From an uncultured Muribaculaceae bacterium (GTDB taxonomy: Bacteria; Bacteroidota; Bacteroidia; Bacteroidales; Muribaculaceae), in the NCBI GenBank assembly GCA_910584495.1, contig CAJUAR010000084.1, positions 1 to 10,462 on the forward strand: 10,462 nucleotides of DNA. Reading direction: 5' to 3'. Made by a program: the position numbers and the translations under genes. Below are positions 1-7,541 of the stretch, piece by piece. Numbering within the stretch: position 1 is the stretch's first letter; each line of letters starts with the position of its first letter. The notes beneath the pieces are model-generated. The model was not told the DNA's origin. It was given only the letters and a program-made list of their open reading frames with translations, and ran no database searches.

Positions 1-4
1 CGAA

Positions 5-46
5 AGTAGGAGATAAACACCCTATGATTAGTGTTTACCTCCTACT
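5..46. repeat. Long imperfect inverted repeat (hairpin)
   Basis: Arms at 5-20 and 31-46 are complementary over 16 positions with one mismatch (A13 against C38), around a 10-nt loop. The outer CG at 1-2 and 47-48 can also pair after a 2-nt bulge. No T-run follows on the + strand, so it is not a canonical intrinsic terminator. It may be the end of a transcript lying to the left, or a DNA-level palindrome. A third copy of AGTAG at 55-59 could pair with CTACT at 42-46 as an alternative fold. The structure is seen directly; its role is unknown. Confidence 0.6.
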
Positions 47-223
47 CGATTATTAGTAGTTATTTATGTCTTAAAATCAGATTTTATATCAATACTCGTC
101 ATATATGTCGGTTATCTGTTGCCAGATGCGACGCTCGCTGGCGCGGATAGAGCCAAATTGTGGAAAGAACTTTTATCGCAAATATTTCTTATGCACCGGG
201 CGTGAAAAATCGTGTTTTTTATA

Positions 224-231
224 TACCTTTG
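224..231 (+). promoter_or_regulatory. Probable -7 box for the DUF4405 gene
   Basis: TACCTTTG fits the Bacteroidetes -7 consensus TAnnTTTG and lies 39 bp before the start at 271. The expected -33 TTTG is not present: the best match at the right spacing is a weak GTG at 202-204. The rest of 47-223 is AT-rich apart from a short GC-rich patch at 122-145, and no convincing gene was seen there. Confidence 0.45.
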
Positions 232-270
232 TGGTATAATTGAAGCGGTACAACCAAGGTTTTGGATTGA

Positions 271-714
271 ATGATTGATAAAACAATGAAAACAAAAGCA
301 AACATCGGAATTGCACTGGTTATTACCTTTGCTATTACACTGTTTATCGGCATTATTCTGCATCTCAAAAATCATGGAATAGTTTTCCATCCGCGATGCG
401 TATTAAAAATAGTTCACTGGATTTCCGGATATGCCATGACTGCACTACTGATTATTCACTGGACCCAGTTCCGAAAAATGCTAAATGCAATGAAAAAGAA
501 ATTCAGATGGTTCTATACCGACACCTGGCTGCTGATTATCTTGTTCATAGCCACGCTGCTCACCGGCTCAGTCAAGTTGCTTTCTCCTGTTAAAATTCCG
601 CATCTTGGATTGTGGCACTACGGAATTGGCATGGCCATGAGCATCACCGCGCTCATACACCTCCTACGCGGACTTCCGTCGTGGAACAGAATGAGGAAAT
701 CGGGCTGTAAATAG
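271..714 (+). CDS. Small four-helix membrane protein, DUF4405-like, putative b-type heme protein
   Basis: The 147-residue protein has four hydrophobic helices at about residues 12-31, 44-63, 85-104 and 113-133, with basic loops such as KKKFRW. This matches DUF4405-type inner-membrane proteins. Helix 2 carries H49 and H63, and helix 4 carries H116 and H130. Each pair is HX13H, the spacing cytochrome b proteins use to hold two stacked hemes in a four-helix bundle. Heme binding and a redox role are therefore inferred. The start at 271 is the longest ATG; an in-frame ATG at 286 (MKTKANIG) is equally plausible. The gene stands alone with its own -7 box, and the downstream PCMD-like gene has a separate promoter. 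No redox partner gene is visible. The membrane protein call is firm; the family name is likely. Confidence 0.75.
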   Translation: MIDKTMKTKANIGIALVITFAITLFIGIILHLKNHGIVFHPRCVLKIVHWISGYAMTALLIIHWTQFRKMLNAMKKKFRWFYTDTWLLIILFIATLLTGSVKLLSPVKIPHLGLWHYGIGMAMSITALIHLLRGLPSWNRMRKSGCK

Positions 715-1099
715 AACAACAATCTCTTGCTTGAATTAAATTCTTAAAATATTTACAACTTCATCGGAAAGTTCGAAAAAATTCTCGACATATTCATAGA
801 ATTTGCACCAAATCGGCTTGCTGATGGCATTGCTGCGAATAGTTCACGGATATCGACCATGCTTCTGACACGCCATAATAGTCAGCGTAATCTCGCACAA
901 AAGGGCGCATGTTTTTTTGAGATGTCAAAAGTAATGTTTGATTCCAATATCCCGGTGCGGTTGCCTTTTTGGGGGGATTCGTGGTCTGTTTGGCTTGTGA
1001 GGGTGTATTGTGCTTAAGAATTGTGTATCTTTGTTTTGCTATTATGAACCGCATGTGCGGACTTGGCGTTTTTTAGAGAAAATGCTTTCAACTATTATT
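715..1099. other. Intergenic region without a convincing gene
   Basis: The region is AT-rich at 715-800 and more mixed at 800-910. On the minus strand, 736-843 is open and reads as a plausible protein end (WCKFYEYVENFFELSDE), but it has no start codon and is cut by a stop at 844-846. An overlapping minus-strand frame at 794-1054 runs through the -7 box of the next gene and is probably chance. No intrinsic terminator for the DUF4405 gene was found. The region may hold the remnant of a decayed gene. Confidence 0.4.
1026..1033 (+). promoter_or_regulatory. Probable -7 box for the PCMD-like gene
   Basis: TATCTTTG fits TAnnTTTG exactly and ends 66 bp before the ATG at 1100. A TTG at 1008-1010 lies upstream with a 15-bp spacer, shorter than the usual 19-21 bp, so the -33 element is weak. 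The box lies inside the possible GTG extension beginning at 1010, which argues that translation starts at 1100. Confidence 0.45.
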
Positions 1100-2056
1100 A
1101 TGAAACGAATCATCACCAACATATTGTTTTCACTCATCGCCTTGGGAATCTGTGGACAAACAACAGAACTGTTGCCCTATGGCGATATGAACACTTGGGT
1201 GACACGCGACATTAAAGAATCGCACATCATAGGCGGTGCGTGGAAGAAATGTTATGCCGTCGGTCCCGAAAAAAACATCAAGGGCGACGAGCCTTACCGC
1301 AATATGGGCGGTTCGCCGTGGGCGTCGTCGAACGTCATGGCCAAGGTTGTGGGTATCACCAAGGTGAGCAACGCCGTCTTTCCGGAGGAAAGAGCCCCGG
1401 GTGACCGCTGTGCCAAACTCACAACCATGCTCGAACGCTGCAAGGCTGTTGGAATTATCAACATCGATGTGCTTGTGGCCGGCACGTTATTCTTAGGCGA
1501 AATGATGGAGCCTATAAGGTCTACTTCCGACCCATATTCAAAAATGGAAGTTGGCATGCCTTTCAGCCGTAGGCCCATGGCCTTGGTCTACGATTATAAG
1601 TTGGATATGCCGGCCGACGGCAAGATGATATATAGCAGCGGGTTCGGCAAGAAAAAGGAATTGCCCGGACGCGACAAGGCCGAGGTGCTGGTCATCCTGC
1701 AGCGTCGGTGGGAGGACAGTGAGGGAGGCTTGCATGCCAGGCGAGTGGGCACAGGGCGCGAACTGCTCGGCACGGCCACGAAAGGTTGGAAAAACGGACA
1801 CAAGCTGCCCATCCACTACGGCGATATCAGCAGAGAGCCATATTTCCGAAAATATATGGGCCTTATTCCGGAAGCCAAAAGCTACTATGCCCGCAATTCA
1901 AAGGGCGAGATGGTGCCCGTTGTTGAGGAGGGGTGGGACACGGCCAATGCCGTGCCCACACATCTGATAGTCATGTTCTCGTCGGGCAGCGGCGAGCCTT
2001 ACACAGGCACGCCGGGCACGACACTCTACGTCGACAATGTAGGCTTGGCCTACTGA
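1100..2056 (+). CDS. Secreted PCMD-like (putative carbohydrate metabolism domain) protein
   Basis: The predicted protein is 318 residues. It starts with a signal peptide (MKRIITNILFSLIALGICG) probably cut around residue 20. C18 is preceded by Ile, so it is not a good lipobox. After TTELLPYGDMNTW the body resembles Bacteroidetes PCMD proteins, which are thought to have a beta-sandwich fold and to bind or process sugars: an N-terminal GDMxxW, a central GMPFSRRPMAL stretch near residue 152, and a C-terminal TLYVDNVGL. No catalytic residues can be assigned. ATG 1100 is preferred over GTG 1010 because it gives a clean signal peptide and follows a -7 box. Its last 7 bp overlap the end of the GH109 gene on the other strand. 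Export is likely; the family assignment is moderate. Confidence 0.65.
   Translation: MKRIITNILFSLIALGICGQTTELLPYGDMNTWVTRDIKESHIIGGAWKKCYAVGPEKNIKGDEPYRNMGGSPWASSNVMAKVVGITKVSNAVFPEERAPGDRCAKLTTMLERCKAVGIINIDVLVAGTLFLGEMMEPIRSTSDPYSKMEVGMPFSRRPMALVYDYKLDMPADGKMIYSSGFGKKKELPGRDKAEVLVILQRRWEDSEGGLHARRVGTGRELLGTATKGWKNGHKLPIHYGDISREPYFRKYMGLIPEAKSYYARNSKGEMVPVVEEGWDTANAVPTHLIVMFSSGSGEPYTGTPGTTLYVDNVGLAY
2039..2053. terminator. Perfect inverted repeat over the two convergent stops
   Basis: GTAGGC (2039-2044) and GCCTAC (2048-2053) form a perfect 6-bp stem with a 3-nt loop. The stem ends one base before the TGA of the plus-strand gene and contains the TAG of the minus-strand gene (2050-2052). No T-run follows on either side, so a bidirectional terminator is only a suggestion. 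It could instead be a chance result of codon use. Confidence 0.35.
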
Positions 2057-3573
2057 GCCGCACCGGTAAGGCTGCGTGTATATGCCTTTGCACGAGCCAT
2101 CGAGGCTTCTTCCTGCTCGGGGGTGGCGAAGGCGTGGCGATAGCCTTTTATTTTGTTCCAGTCGCCGCGTGTGAAATCGGGCATGGCAACGGGCGCACAG
2201 CCGTTGTCCATCGACAATGCGCCAAGCTCGGCCAGCGAGCACCATTCGGCCAGGTCATATACATCCATGTCGAGCGGAAGCCCGTTCTGCAGGCAGTAGA
2301 CCAGGCGGCAGTCCATGATGAAGTCCATGCCGCCGTGACCTCCGACTTCTTTTGCCATTTCGCCATATTTTTTGAGGATTGGATGGCCATATTTCTCTTC
2401 GAGAGCGGCACGTTCCTTGTCGCCCATAAAGCTGTGAGCCGAGAGATTGTCGAGGTCTACCTCCACTCCGGCATCGGCCAGCTGCTGTTTGCCCACGGCA
2501 TAACCTTCGATGGGATATTTGTTTGCAAAACCTTTGGTTCCGGTCAGCTGATATAGACGGTTATAGGGCTGCGGTGTCATGACATTGTGCTGAATCTCGA
2601 TCACATTGCCGTTTTCGGTGCGGATGAGGGTGGTGGTGTGGTCGCCGTTGCGGAAGTTTGAACATGCCGAATCGGCCATTTCGCGCACCAGCTCACGACC
2701 GTTGACCGAGCGGGTGTCCATTGCCACAAGCGTCTTCATGCGGTCGCCGCGGTGGATGTTCATGGCCTGTGCCACAGGACCGAGGCCATGTGTTGGATAA
2801 ACATCGCCGCGATGGCGCATGTTGTAGTCCAGTCGCCATCCCAGGCGGTCGTCTTCGCCTTTTTTCCAATATTTGTTCCAGTAGGGGCTGAGGTCGTGGA
2901 TATAAGCACCCTGGGCGCGAACAATATCGCCGAACACTCCTTGCTGCGCCATGTTGAGTGTGTTCATTTCAAACCAGTCGTAGCAGCAGTTTTCCAGAAT
3001 CATGCAGTGCTTCTGCTGTTTCTCGCTCAGGTCTACAAGGTCCCAGCAATCTTTGAGCGTCATGGCCGAAGGCACTTCGATTGCTACGTTTTTGCCGTTC
3101 TCGAGGGCGCATTTTGCGATGGGCACATGATGGAGCCAGTCGGCGGCGATATATACGATGTCGATGTCGGGACGTCGGCACAGTTCCTCATATCCATTTT
3201 CGCCGGAATATATGTCGGCAGCGGGCATCGATGCTTTTTCGAGAATAGCCTGACAAGCTTGTGCCCTGTCCTTTTCGTAGTCGCAGAGAGCCTTGATGCG
3301 TGTGCCGGGTATGTGGGTGAAGCGTTCTACTGCTCCGGGGCCACGCATGCCGAGACCCACAAAACCAACACGCACGCTGTCCATAGGCGGCAAGGCAAGC
3401 CGGAGCACACTTTTCTGGCCTTCGGCGCGCTCCGGCTGAGTCACCTCTATGGTGCCGCTGTTCCAGCTCCATTCGGTACCATATTCGTTGACGAAAGTTT
3501 GTTTTTTTCCCGAACAAGCCCAAAGCGTCGATGCAAAGGCTGTGGCAAGTAAAATCTTGTGCAGTGTTTTCAT
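2050..3573 (-). CDS. GH109-family glycosidase, Gfo/Idh/MocA fold, lipoprotein
   Basis: The 507-residue protein is related to NAD-dependent GH109 enzymes such as alpha-N-acetylgalactosaminidase, which cleave by a redox-assisted mechanism with tightly held NAD+. The N-terminus MKTLHKILLATAFASTLWAC looks like a lipoprotein signal with C20 as the lipidated residue, although Trp at -2 is unusual. The following SGKKQ lacks the acidic surface-export signal, so a periplasmic anchor is more likely. The Rossmann motif GFVGLGMRG is at 70-78. EVP at 166-168 replaces the EKP of ordinary Gfo/Idh/MocA dehydrogenases. YPTHGLGP at 259-266 supplies the Tyr and His that match active-site residues of GH109. Length is normal for the family with a signal and C-terminal domain. 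The start lies 15 bp after the SNF2 stop, so it is probably the last gene of that operon. The exact sugar substrate is not shown. Confidence 0.88.
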   Translation of the reverse strand: MKTLHKILLATAFASTLWACSGKKQTFVNEYGTEWSWNSGTIEVTQPERAEGQKSVLRLALPPMDSVRVGFVGLGMRGPGAVERFTHIPGTRIKALCDYEKDRAQACQAILEKASMPAADIYSGENGYEELCRRPDIDIVYIAADWLHHVPIAKCALENGKNVAIEVPSAMTLKDCWDLVDLSEKQQKHCMILENCCYDWFEMNTLNMAQQGVFGDIVRAQGAYIHDLSPYWNKYWKKGEDDRLGWRLDYNMRHRGDVYPTHGLGPVAQAMNIHRGDRMKTLVAMDTRSVNGRELVREMADSACSNFRNGDHTTTLIRTENGNVIEIQHNVMTPQPYNRLYQLTGTKGFANKYPIEGYAVGKQQLADAGVEVDLDNLSAHSFMGDKERAALEEKYGHPILKKYGEMAKEVGGHGGMDFIMDCRLVYCLQNGLPLDMDVYDLAEWCSLAELGALSMDNGCAPVAMPDFTRGDWNKIKGYRHAFATPEQEEASMARAKAYTRSLTGAAQ

Positions 3574-3588
3574 GGTGTTGATGAATAT

Positions 3589-6093
3589 TTATTTTTTGAA
3601 TGAGGCCATCAGGCCGGCGAACATGTCGACAATGTCGCTTACAGTTTTTTTGTCGGCCACAGGAATGTTAAGCGACACTTGGCCTGTGTCGGGGTCTTCC
3701 TTCACAAGGCTGTCGACAAGCTGCTGTCGCGATTCCGGTGTGGATAGTGCTTTTGCAAGGCCGCCCAAAAATTCCACGCCTTTGCTGATTACATCCTGCG
3801 GAGTAGAAGCCGGCTTGTCGGATTGGTCGGATGTGCCTGACATGTCCGATGAATCTGATAGGTCCGACCATTCTTTGTCCTCGTCATCATCTTCGTCCTC
3901 GTAGAGGTCGTCGTCGTAGAAGTATTCAGGGGATTCATCGGGTTCGCGGTAGTCGTCATATTCTTCGTCAAACTCTTTATAGGGCTCGGCGGCGATTGGG
4001 GCGGGAGACGGTTCTGCGGGCTGTTTCTCTTCTCCTTCGTCGAGCACGTTGTCCTCCACCAGCTGTGCTATGCGGTCGAATTTCTTGTCGCTGAGCACAA
4101 TGGCATCGTCCCCGCCATCGAGCACTCCTTCGAACAGCCCCGATTTGAAGGCAAGAGTGTCGAGCATATTCTCCTCGATAGTTCCCACCGACACCATGTT
4201 TATGACCTGCACCTGCCGGTTCTGCCCCAGGCGGTAGACACGCGCTATTCGTTGTTCGAGCACGGCGGGGTTCCACGGCAGGTCGAAATTAATCACTACA
4301 GATGCTGCCTGGAGATTGAGCCCCGTACCTCCGGCATCGGTGCTCAGAAAGACACGACATTCGGGCTTGCTGAGGAAATCTTCGATGAGCTTGCCTCGTT
4401 TTGCCGATGGCACGCCGCCATGGAGGAAACGAAAGTCGATGCCACGCTTGTCGAGCTCTTCGGCCATGACGCGCTGCATGCGCTCCCATTGGCTGAAGAT
4501 GACAATCTTTTCATTGCCCGATTCAATGATGTCGCTCACAATGTTGAGAGCCTCGTCAATCTTGGTGTCGTTTCGGGTTTCCTGGTCGAGGATAAAAGTA
4601 CTGTCGGCAACCATGCGCATCATCGATAACAGATTCATCAGCCGTCGGCGGTCCTTTTCGGGCAGGAAGCCCAGTCGTTTCCAGCGGTGCATCAGGATGC
4701 CTACGTTCCATTTGCAGTCGTCGTGTATGGCCTGTTGCTCATTGGTGACGGTGACAAAGAGGTTTTTGTCGACACGTTCGGGCATCTGCAGCTGCACTTC
4801 TTTCTTGGTGCGACGGATGAGCACCGGCCTGATGAGCTCGCCAATGATATTGAGATTGCGGTAGCCCACAACGCGTCCGGTGTCGTCGGTGCTTGTCGTA
4901 TCATTGGTGAATTTCCAATATGGCCCCAGCTGGTACTGGTCCACGAGCTGCATCACCGAATAGAGCTCGGAGAGTTTGTTCTCGAGCGGTGTGCCCGAAA
5001 GGGCAACGACATATTTGCTGTGCAGCTCGCGCATGGTTTTGGACATTTTAGTGTCCCAGTTTTTGAGGCGTTGCACTTCGTCGTAGATTACTACGTCGGG
5101 CATGTTTTTCACCCCAAACTTTATGGTGTTTGCCAGCGAGTGGTAAGAGATGATTTTGAAAAACGCCGAATCGCTGTCGAGCATGTCGGCACGTGCTTTC
5201 ACCGTGCCTTCGACCACGCATGCTGTTGACGACGAGAATTTTTCGATTTCGCTCTTCCACTGGAATTTTAGCGATGTGGGACATACAATCCATGCCGACT
5301 GGGCAAAACCGAAACGCTGCATCAGCAGTGCGGCAGCTATGGCCTGGATGGTTTTGCCCAGGCCCATTTCGTCGGCAATAATCACACGACCCTGACGGAA
5401 AGCGAACTCTGCGCCCCTGCGCTGATAGGGATAGAGCTTAACTTTCAGCAAGCTGTCGAGCTCGGCAGGATTTTCATCGGCTATTTTGTTGCGCTTTACG
5501 CGCTCGCGATGGTCGAGAATAAAATCGAAAGCATCGTCGAAGCAGCGGAACGAGGAATCGAGCAATTGTGCCGAAGCCAGAAAATCACCGAACTGTTCAT
5601 ACATTTCGGGCCGCAAAGTCTTGTCGTCATCGAAATAGTCGGCGGCAAGTTTGCGCATCTGTGAGCTGTGCCGGCCTCCGAAACGAATGCGCACACGGCG
5701 TTCGCCGCGGTAGTCGAGATATACCGTCGTGCGGTCGGGAAGGGTGTAATTACAACTTGCATATCTGCCTTCGTCAGCAATTCCTACCGCCTCGATGTGC
5801 TTGCATGTTCCCAGCCGGTTTGTGCGGAAGTCCGGACACGAGCAGTAGTTCCACGAGCTGTGAGGGCCACGGTAAACAACAGAATACCGGTGGAGGCTTT
5901 CAGGATTGGAAACTTTGAAATAGCCTTCGCGTCCTCCGGCAATGGGTGTGACGGTTAATTTTTCGCGAGCGGCAGCTTGCAATCGCAGGGTTCTCTGCCA
6001 CTCTTCGAGCGTCATGTCTTCGGGCTTATGAATGTTGCTCAGACGCGGCAGCTCTTTTTTTCCGGTCTTTGTTTTCTTCTTGTCGTTTGCCAT
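3589..6093 (-). CDS. SWIM zinc-finger SNF2-family ATPase/helicase
   Basis: The 834-residue protein is a Swi2/Snf2-type DNA translocase. The N-terminus is Lys-rich, followed by a SWIM zinc finger (C84, C86, C97, H99). The first RecA lobe has Walker A DEMGLGKT (241-248), the Walker B box DEVQ (338-341) and SGTP (366-369). The second lobe has VIFSQW (531-536), STDAGGTGLNL (584-594) and QRIARVYRLGQ (614-624). All core motifs are intact, so ATP-driven movement on nucleic acid or protein-DNA remodelling is expected. After residue 700 comes an acidic stretch (708-740), a Ser-Asp repeat (743-759) coded by a 9-bp tandem repeat, and a C-terminal segment of about 75 residues with predicted helices. The start at 6093 is 20 bp after the DEAD-box gene, which suggests co-transcription. 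The biological target is unknown. Confidence 0.93.
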   Translation of the reverse strand: MANDKKKTKTGKKELPRLSNIHKPEDMTLEEWQRTLRLQAAAREKLTVTPIAGGREGYFKVSNPESLHRYSVVYRGPHSSWNYCSCPDFRTNRLGTCKHIEAVGIADEGRYASCNYTLPDRTTVYLDYRGERRVRIRFGGRHSSQMRKLAADYFDDDKTLRPEMYEQFGDFLASAQLLDSSFRCFDDAFDFILDHRERVKRNKIADENPAELDSLLKVKLYPYQRRGAEFAFRQGRVIIADEMGLGKTIQAIAAALLMQRFGFAQSAWIVCPTSLKFQWKSEIEKFSSSTACVVEGTVKARADMLDSDSAFFKIISYHSLANTIKFGVKNMPDVVIYDEVQRLKNWDTKMSKTMRELHSKYVVALSGTPLENKLSELYSVMQLVDQYQLGPYWKFTNDTTSTDDTGRVVGYRNLNIIGELIRPVLIRRTKKEVQLQMPERVDKNLFVTVTNEQQAIHDDCKWNVGILMHRWKRLGFLPEKDRRRLMNLLSMMRMVADSTFILDQETRNDTKIDEALNIVSDIIESGNEKIVIFSQWERMQRVMAEELDKRGIDFRFLHGGVPSAKRGKLIEDFLSKPECRVFLSTDAGGTGLNLQAASVVINFDLPWNPAVLEQRIARVYRLGQNRQVQVINMVSVGTIEENMLDTLAFKSGLFEGVLDGGDDAIVLSDKKFDRIAQLVEDNVLDEGEEKQPAEPSPAPIAAEPYKEFDEEYDDYREPDESPEYFYDDDLYEDEDDDEDKEWSDLSDSSDMSGTSDQSDKPASTPQDVISKGVEFLGGLAKALSTPESRQQLVDSLVKEDPDTGQVSLNIPVADKKTVSDIVDMFAGLMASFKK
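3815..3868. repeat. Six degenerate 9-bp tandem units inside the SNF2 gene
   Basis: Six consecutive 9-bp units follow the plus-strand pattern NNGTCCGAT with substitutions, for example TTGTCGGAT, TGGTCGGAT, ATGTCCGAT and AGGTCCGAC. Because 9 is a multiple of 3 the frame is kept, and the minus strand reads as a Ser-Asp-X repeat (residues 743-759). It sits between the acidic tract and the C-terminal segment, where length changes would be tolerated. Confidence 0.7.
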
Positions 6094-6113
6094 GGTATTA
6101 TCGTGCTATATCA

Positions 6114-7499
6114 TTATTCTTTGTTTTCGGCGGGCTTGGATGGCCTGCGGCGGTGGCGGGGTTTCCCGGGGGCCTTTTCTTTTTTTTGAGCCTTCACTGT
6201 GTCTTCAGTTTGCTGCGTCTTTGGCGTATCGGTGGCTTTTGAGGTTTTTTGCTTGCCGTCTTGCCGTTCTTTGCGGTTGCGCGGATGGTTGTTGCTCTTT
6301 CCTTTTGAGTTGCGGCCTTTTGGTCCGCGTCCGTTTCTGTTTCGGCTCGCTGGGTTGTAAGCCGGACCTTCGCCGAGGTCGGCCGGAATTTCGCCACGCC
6401 GCACCTCTTTTTCGAGAAAATCCTCGATGAGTTTCCATCGCAGCTGGTCGCGCTCGCTCACAAAGGTGATTGCGCGGCCGTCGGCATCAGCGCGTGCCGT
6501 TCTGCCTATGCGGTGCACATAGTCCTCGGCTTCGTGTGGCACATCGTAGTTGATGACCATTGCAATTTCGTCGATGTCGATGCCTCGTGCCAGAATGTCG
6601 GTGGCCACAAGTATGTCGATACGCCCGGCGCGGAACGCCAGCATCACCTCCTCTCGCTGTTTCTGGTCGAGGTCGGAATGCATCTCTGCGGCCTTATAGC
6701 GGTTGCGTCGCAACACTTGTGTGAGCTCCTTCACTTTTTGCTTCGAAGATGAGAATATGATGACCCTCTTGTTGTTGCCTCCCTCAAAAATGTGGCGCAG
6801 CAGGCCCTCTTTCTGCCCTTCATGGCATATATATACCGACTGGTCGATTTTGTCGGCCGGTTTGGATACGGCTATTTTCACCTCGCGGGGCTCGGTGAGG
6901 ATTGTGGCGGCAAGCTGCTGTATTTTTTTCGGCATCGTGGCCGAGAACATCAAAGTTTGTCTTTCTTTTGGCAGTTCGGCGACAATACGCATAATATCGT
7001 CGGAGAATCCCATGTCGAGCATGCGGTCGGCTTCGTCGAGAATGAAATATCGCACATGCGACAGGTCGACATATCCCATCTTCATATGAGCCAGCAATCG
7101 TCCCGGAGTGGCAATGACCATGTCGGCTCCCTGGCGCAATGCATGTTGCTGGCGTGCGAACTCCTTGCCGTCGTTGCCTCCGTGGATTGCAAGGCTGCTC
7201 ACCGGCATATAGTAGGAGAAACCCTCCATCTGTCGGTCGATTTGCTGCGCGAGCTCGTGGGTGGGCACCATGATGACGCACTTCACCGTGTTGTCGGCCT
7301 CGGTTTCTGCCAGCAAGTCGATGACAGGCAGCAGATATGCGGCAGTTTTGCCGGTGCCGGTCTGTGCACAGGCAATAAGGTCGTGCCCTTCAAGAATCAG
7401 ACCGATGCTCTGTTCCTGGATGGGTGTGCACTCCTCGAAGTTCATTGCATCGAGGGCATCGAGTATGTCGTCGCTAAGGTCAAGTTCGTCAAATTGCAT
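6114..7499 (-). CDS. DEAD-box ATP-dependent RNA helicase (RhlE-like)
   Basis: Starting at ATG 7499 the protein is 461 residues; the longer frame to 7541 would need a TTG start and reaches the preceding stop codon. It begins with FDELDLSDDIL and the Q motif (CTPIQEQ, 24-30), then motif I AQTGTGKT (45-52), motif Ia PTHELAQQ (79-86, with His where Arg is usual), TPGR (131-134), DEAD (155-158), SAT (186-188), ARGIDI (304-309) and HRIGRTAR (329-336). All catalytic motifs for ATP-dependent RNA unwinding are present. From about residue 384 the tail is rich in Arg, Lys, Asn and Gln, as in DEAD-box proteins that hold RNA through a disordered basic tail. Ribosome assembly or mRNA turnover is likely, given the rplY, pth and S4 genes upstream. 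The S4 gene ends 42 bp upstream. Confidence 0.95.
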   Translation of the reverse strand: MQFDELDLSDDILDALDAMNFEECTPIQEQSIGLILEGHDLIACAQTGTGKTAAYLLPVIDLLAETEADNTVKCVIMVPTHELAQQIDRQMEGFSYYMPVSSLAIHGGNDGKEFARQQHALRQGADMVIATPGRLLAHMKMGYVDLSHVRYFILDEADRMLDMGFSDDIMRIVAELPKERQTLMFSATMPKKIQQLAATILTEPREVKIAVSKPADKIDQSVYICHEGQKEGLLRHIFEGGNNKRVIIFSSSKQKVKELTQVLRRNRYKAAEMHSDLDQKQREEVMLAFRAGRIDILVATDILARGIDIDEIAMVINYDVPHEAEDYVHRIGRTARADADGRAITFVSERDQLRWKLIEDFLEKEVRRGEIPADLGEGPAYNPASRNRNGRGPKGRNSKGKSNNHPRNRKERQDGKQKTSKATDTPKTQQTEDTVKAQKKEKAPGKPRHRRRPSKPAENKE

Positions 7500-7541
7500 T
7501 CTTTGGTTGTTTAGTCGGTTTAGGCAGTGTTGCCGTGTCAA

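Noticed and set aside
122..145. GC-rich patch with a small hairpin (GCGA-CGC-TCGC) in an AT-rich leader
   Set aside because: The stem is only 4 bp plus 3 bp after a bulge, too weak to call a terminator or RNA element.
794..1054. 86-codon minus-strand open frame
   Set aside because: It starts inside the plus-strand promoter region, has no recognisable domain and no promoter of its own; at most part of it reflects a decayed gene.
1010..1099. N-terminal extension of the PCMD-like gene from a GTG at 1010
   Set aside because: It contains the probable -7 box and would bury the signal peptide that begins at 1100.
1933..2556. 207-codon plus-strand open frame across the convergent gene ends
   Set aside because: It overlaps two better supported genes in other frames and its product shows no domain or signal.
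2752..3552. 266-codon plus-strand open frame opposite the GH109 gene
   Set aside because: The minus-strand frame has intact GH109 motifs; the plus-strand translation has no recognisable domain and is a typical antisense shadow.
6792..7514. 240-codon plus-strand open frame opposite the DEAD-box gene
   Set aside because: All DEAD-box motifs are on the minus strand; the opposite frame is a shadow.
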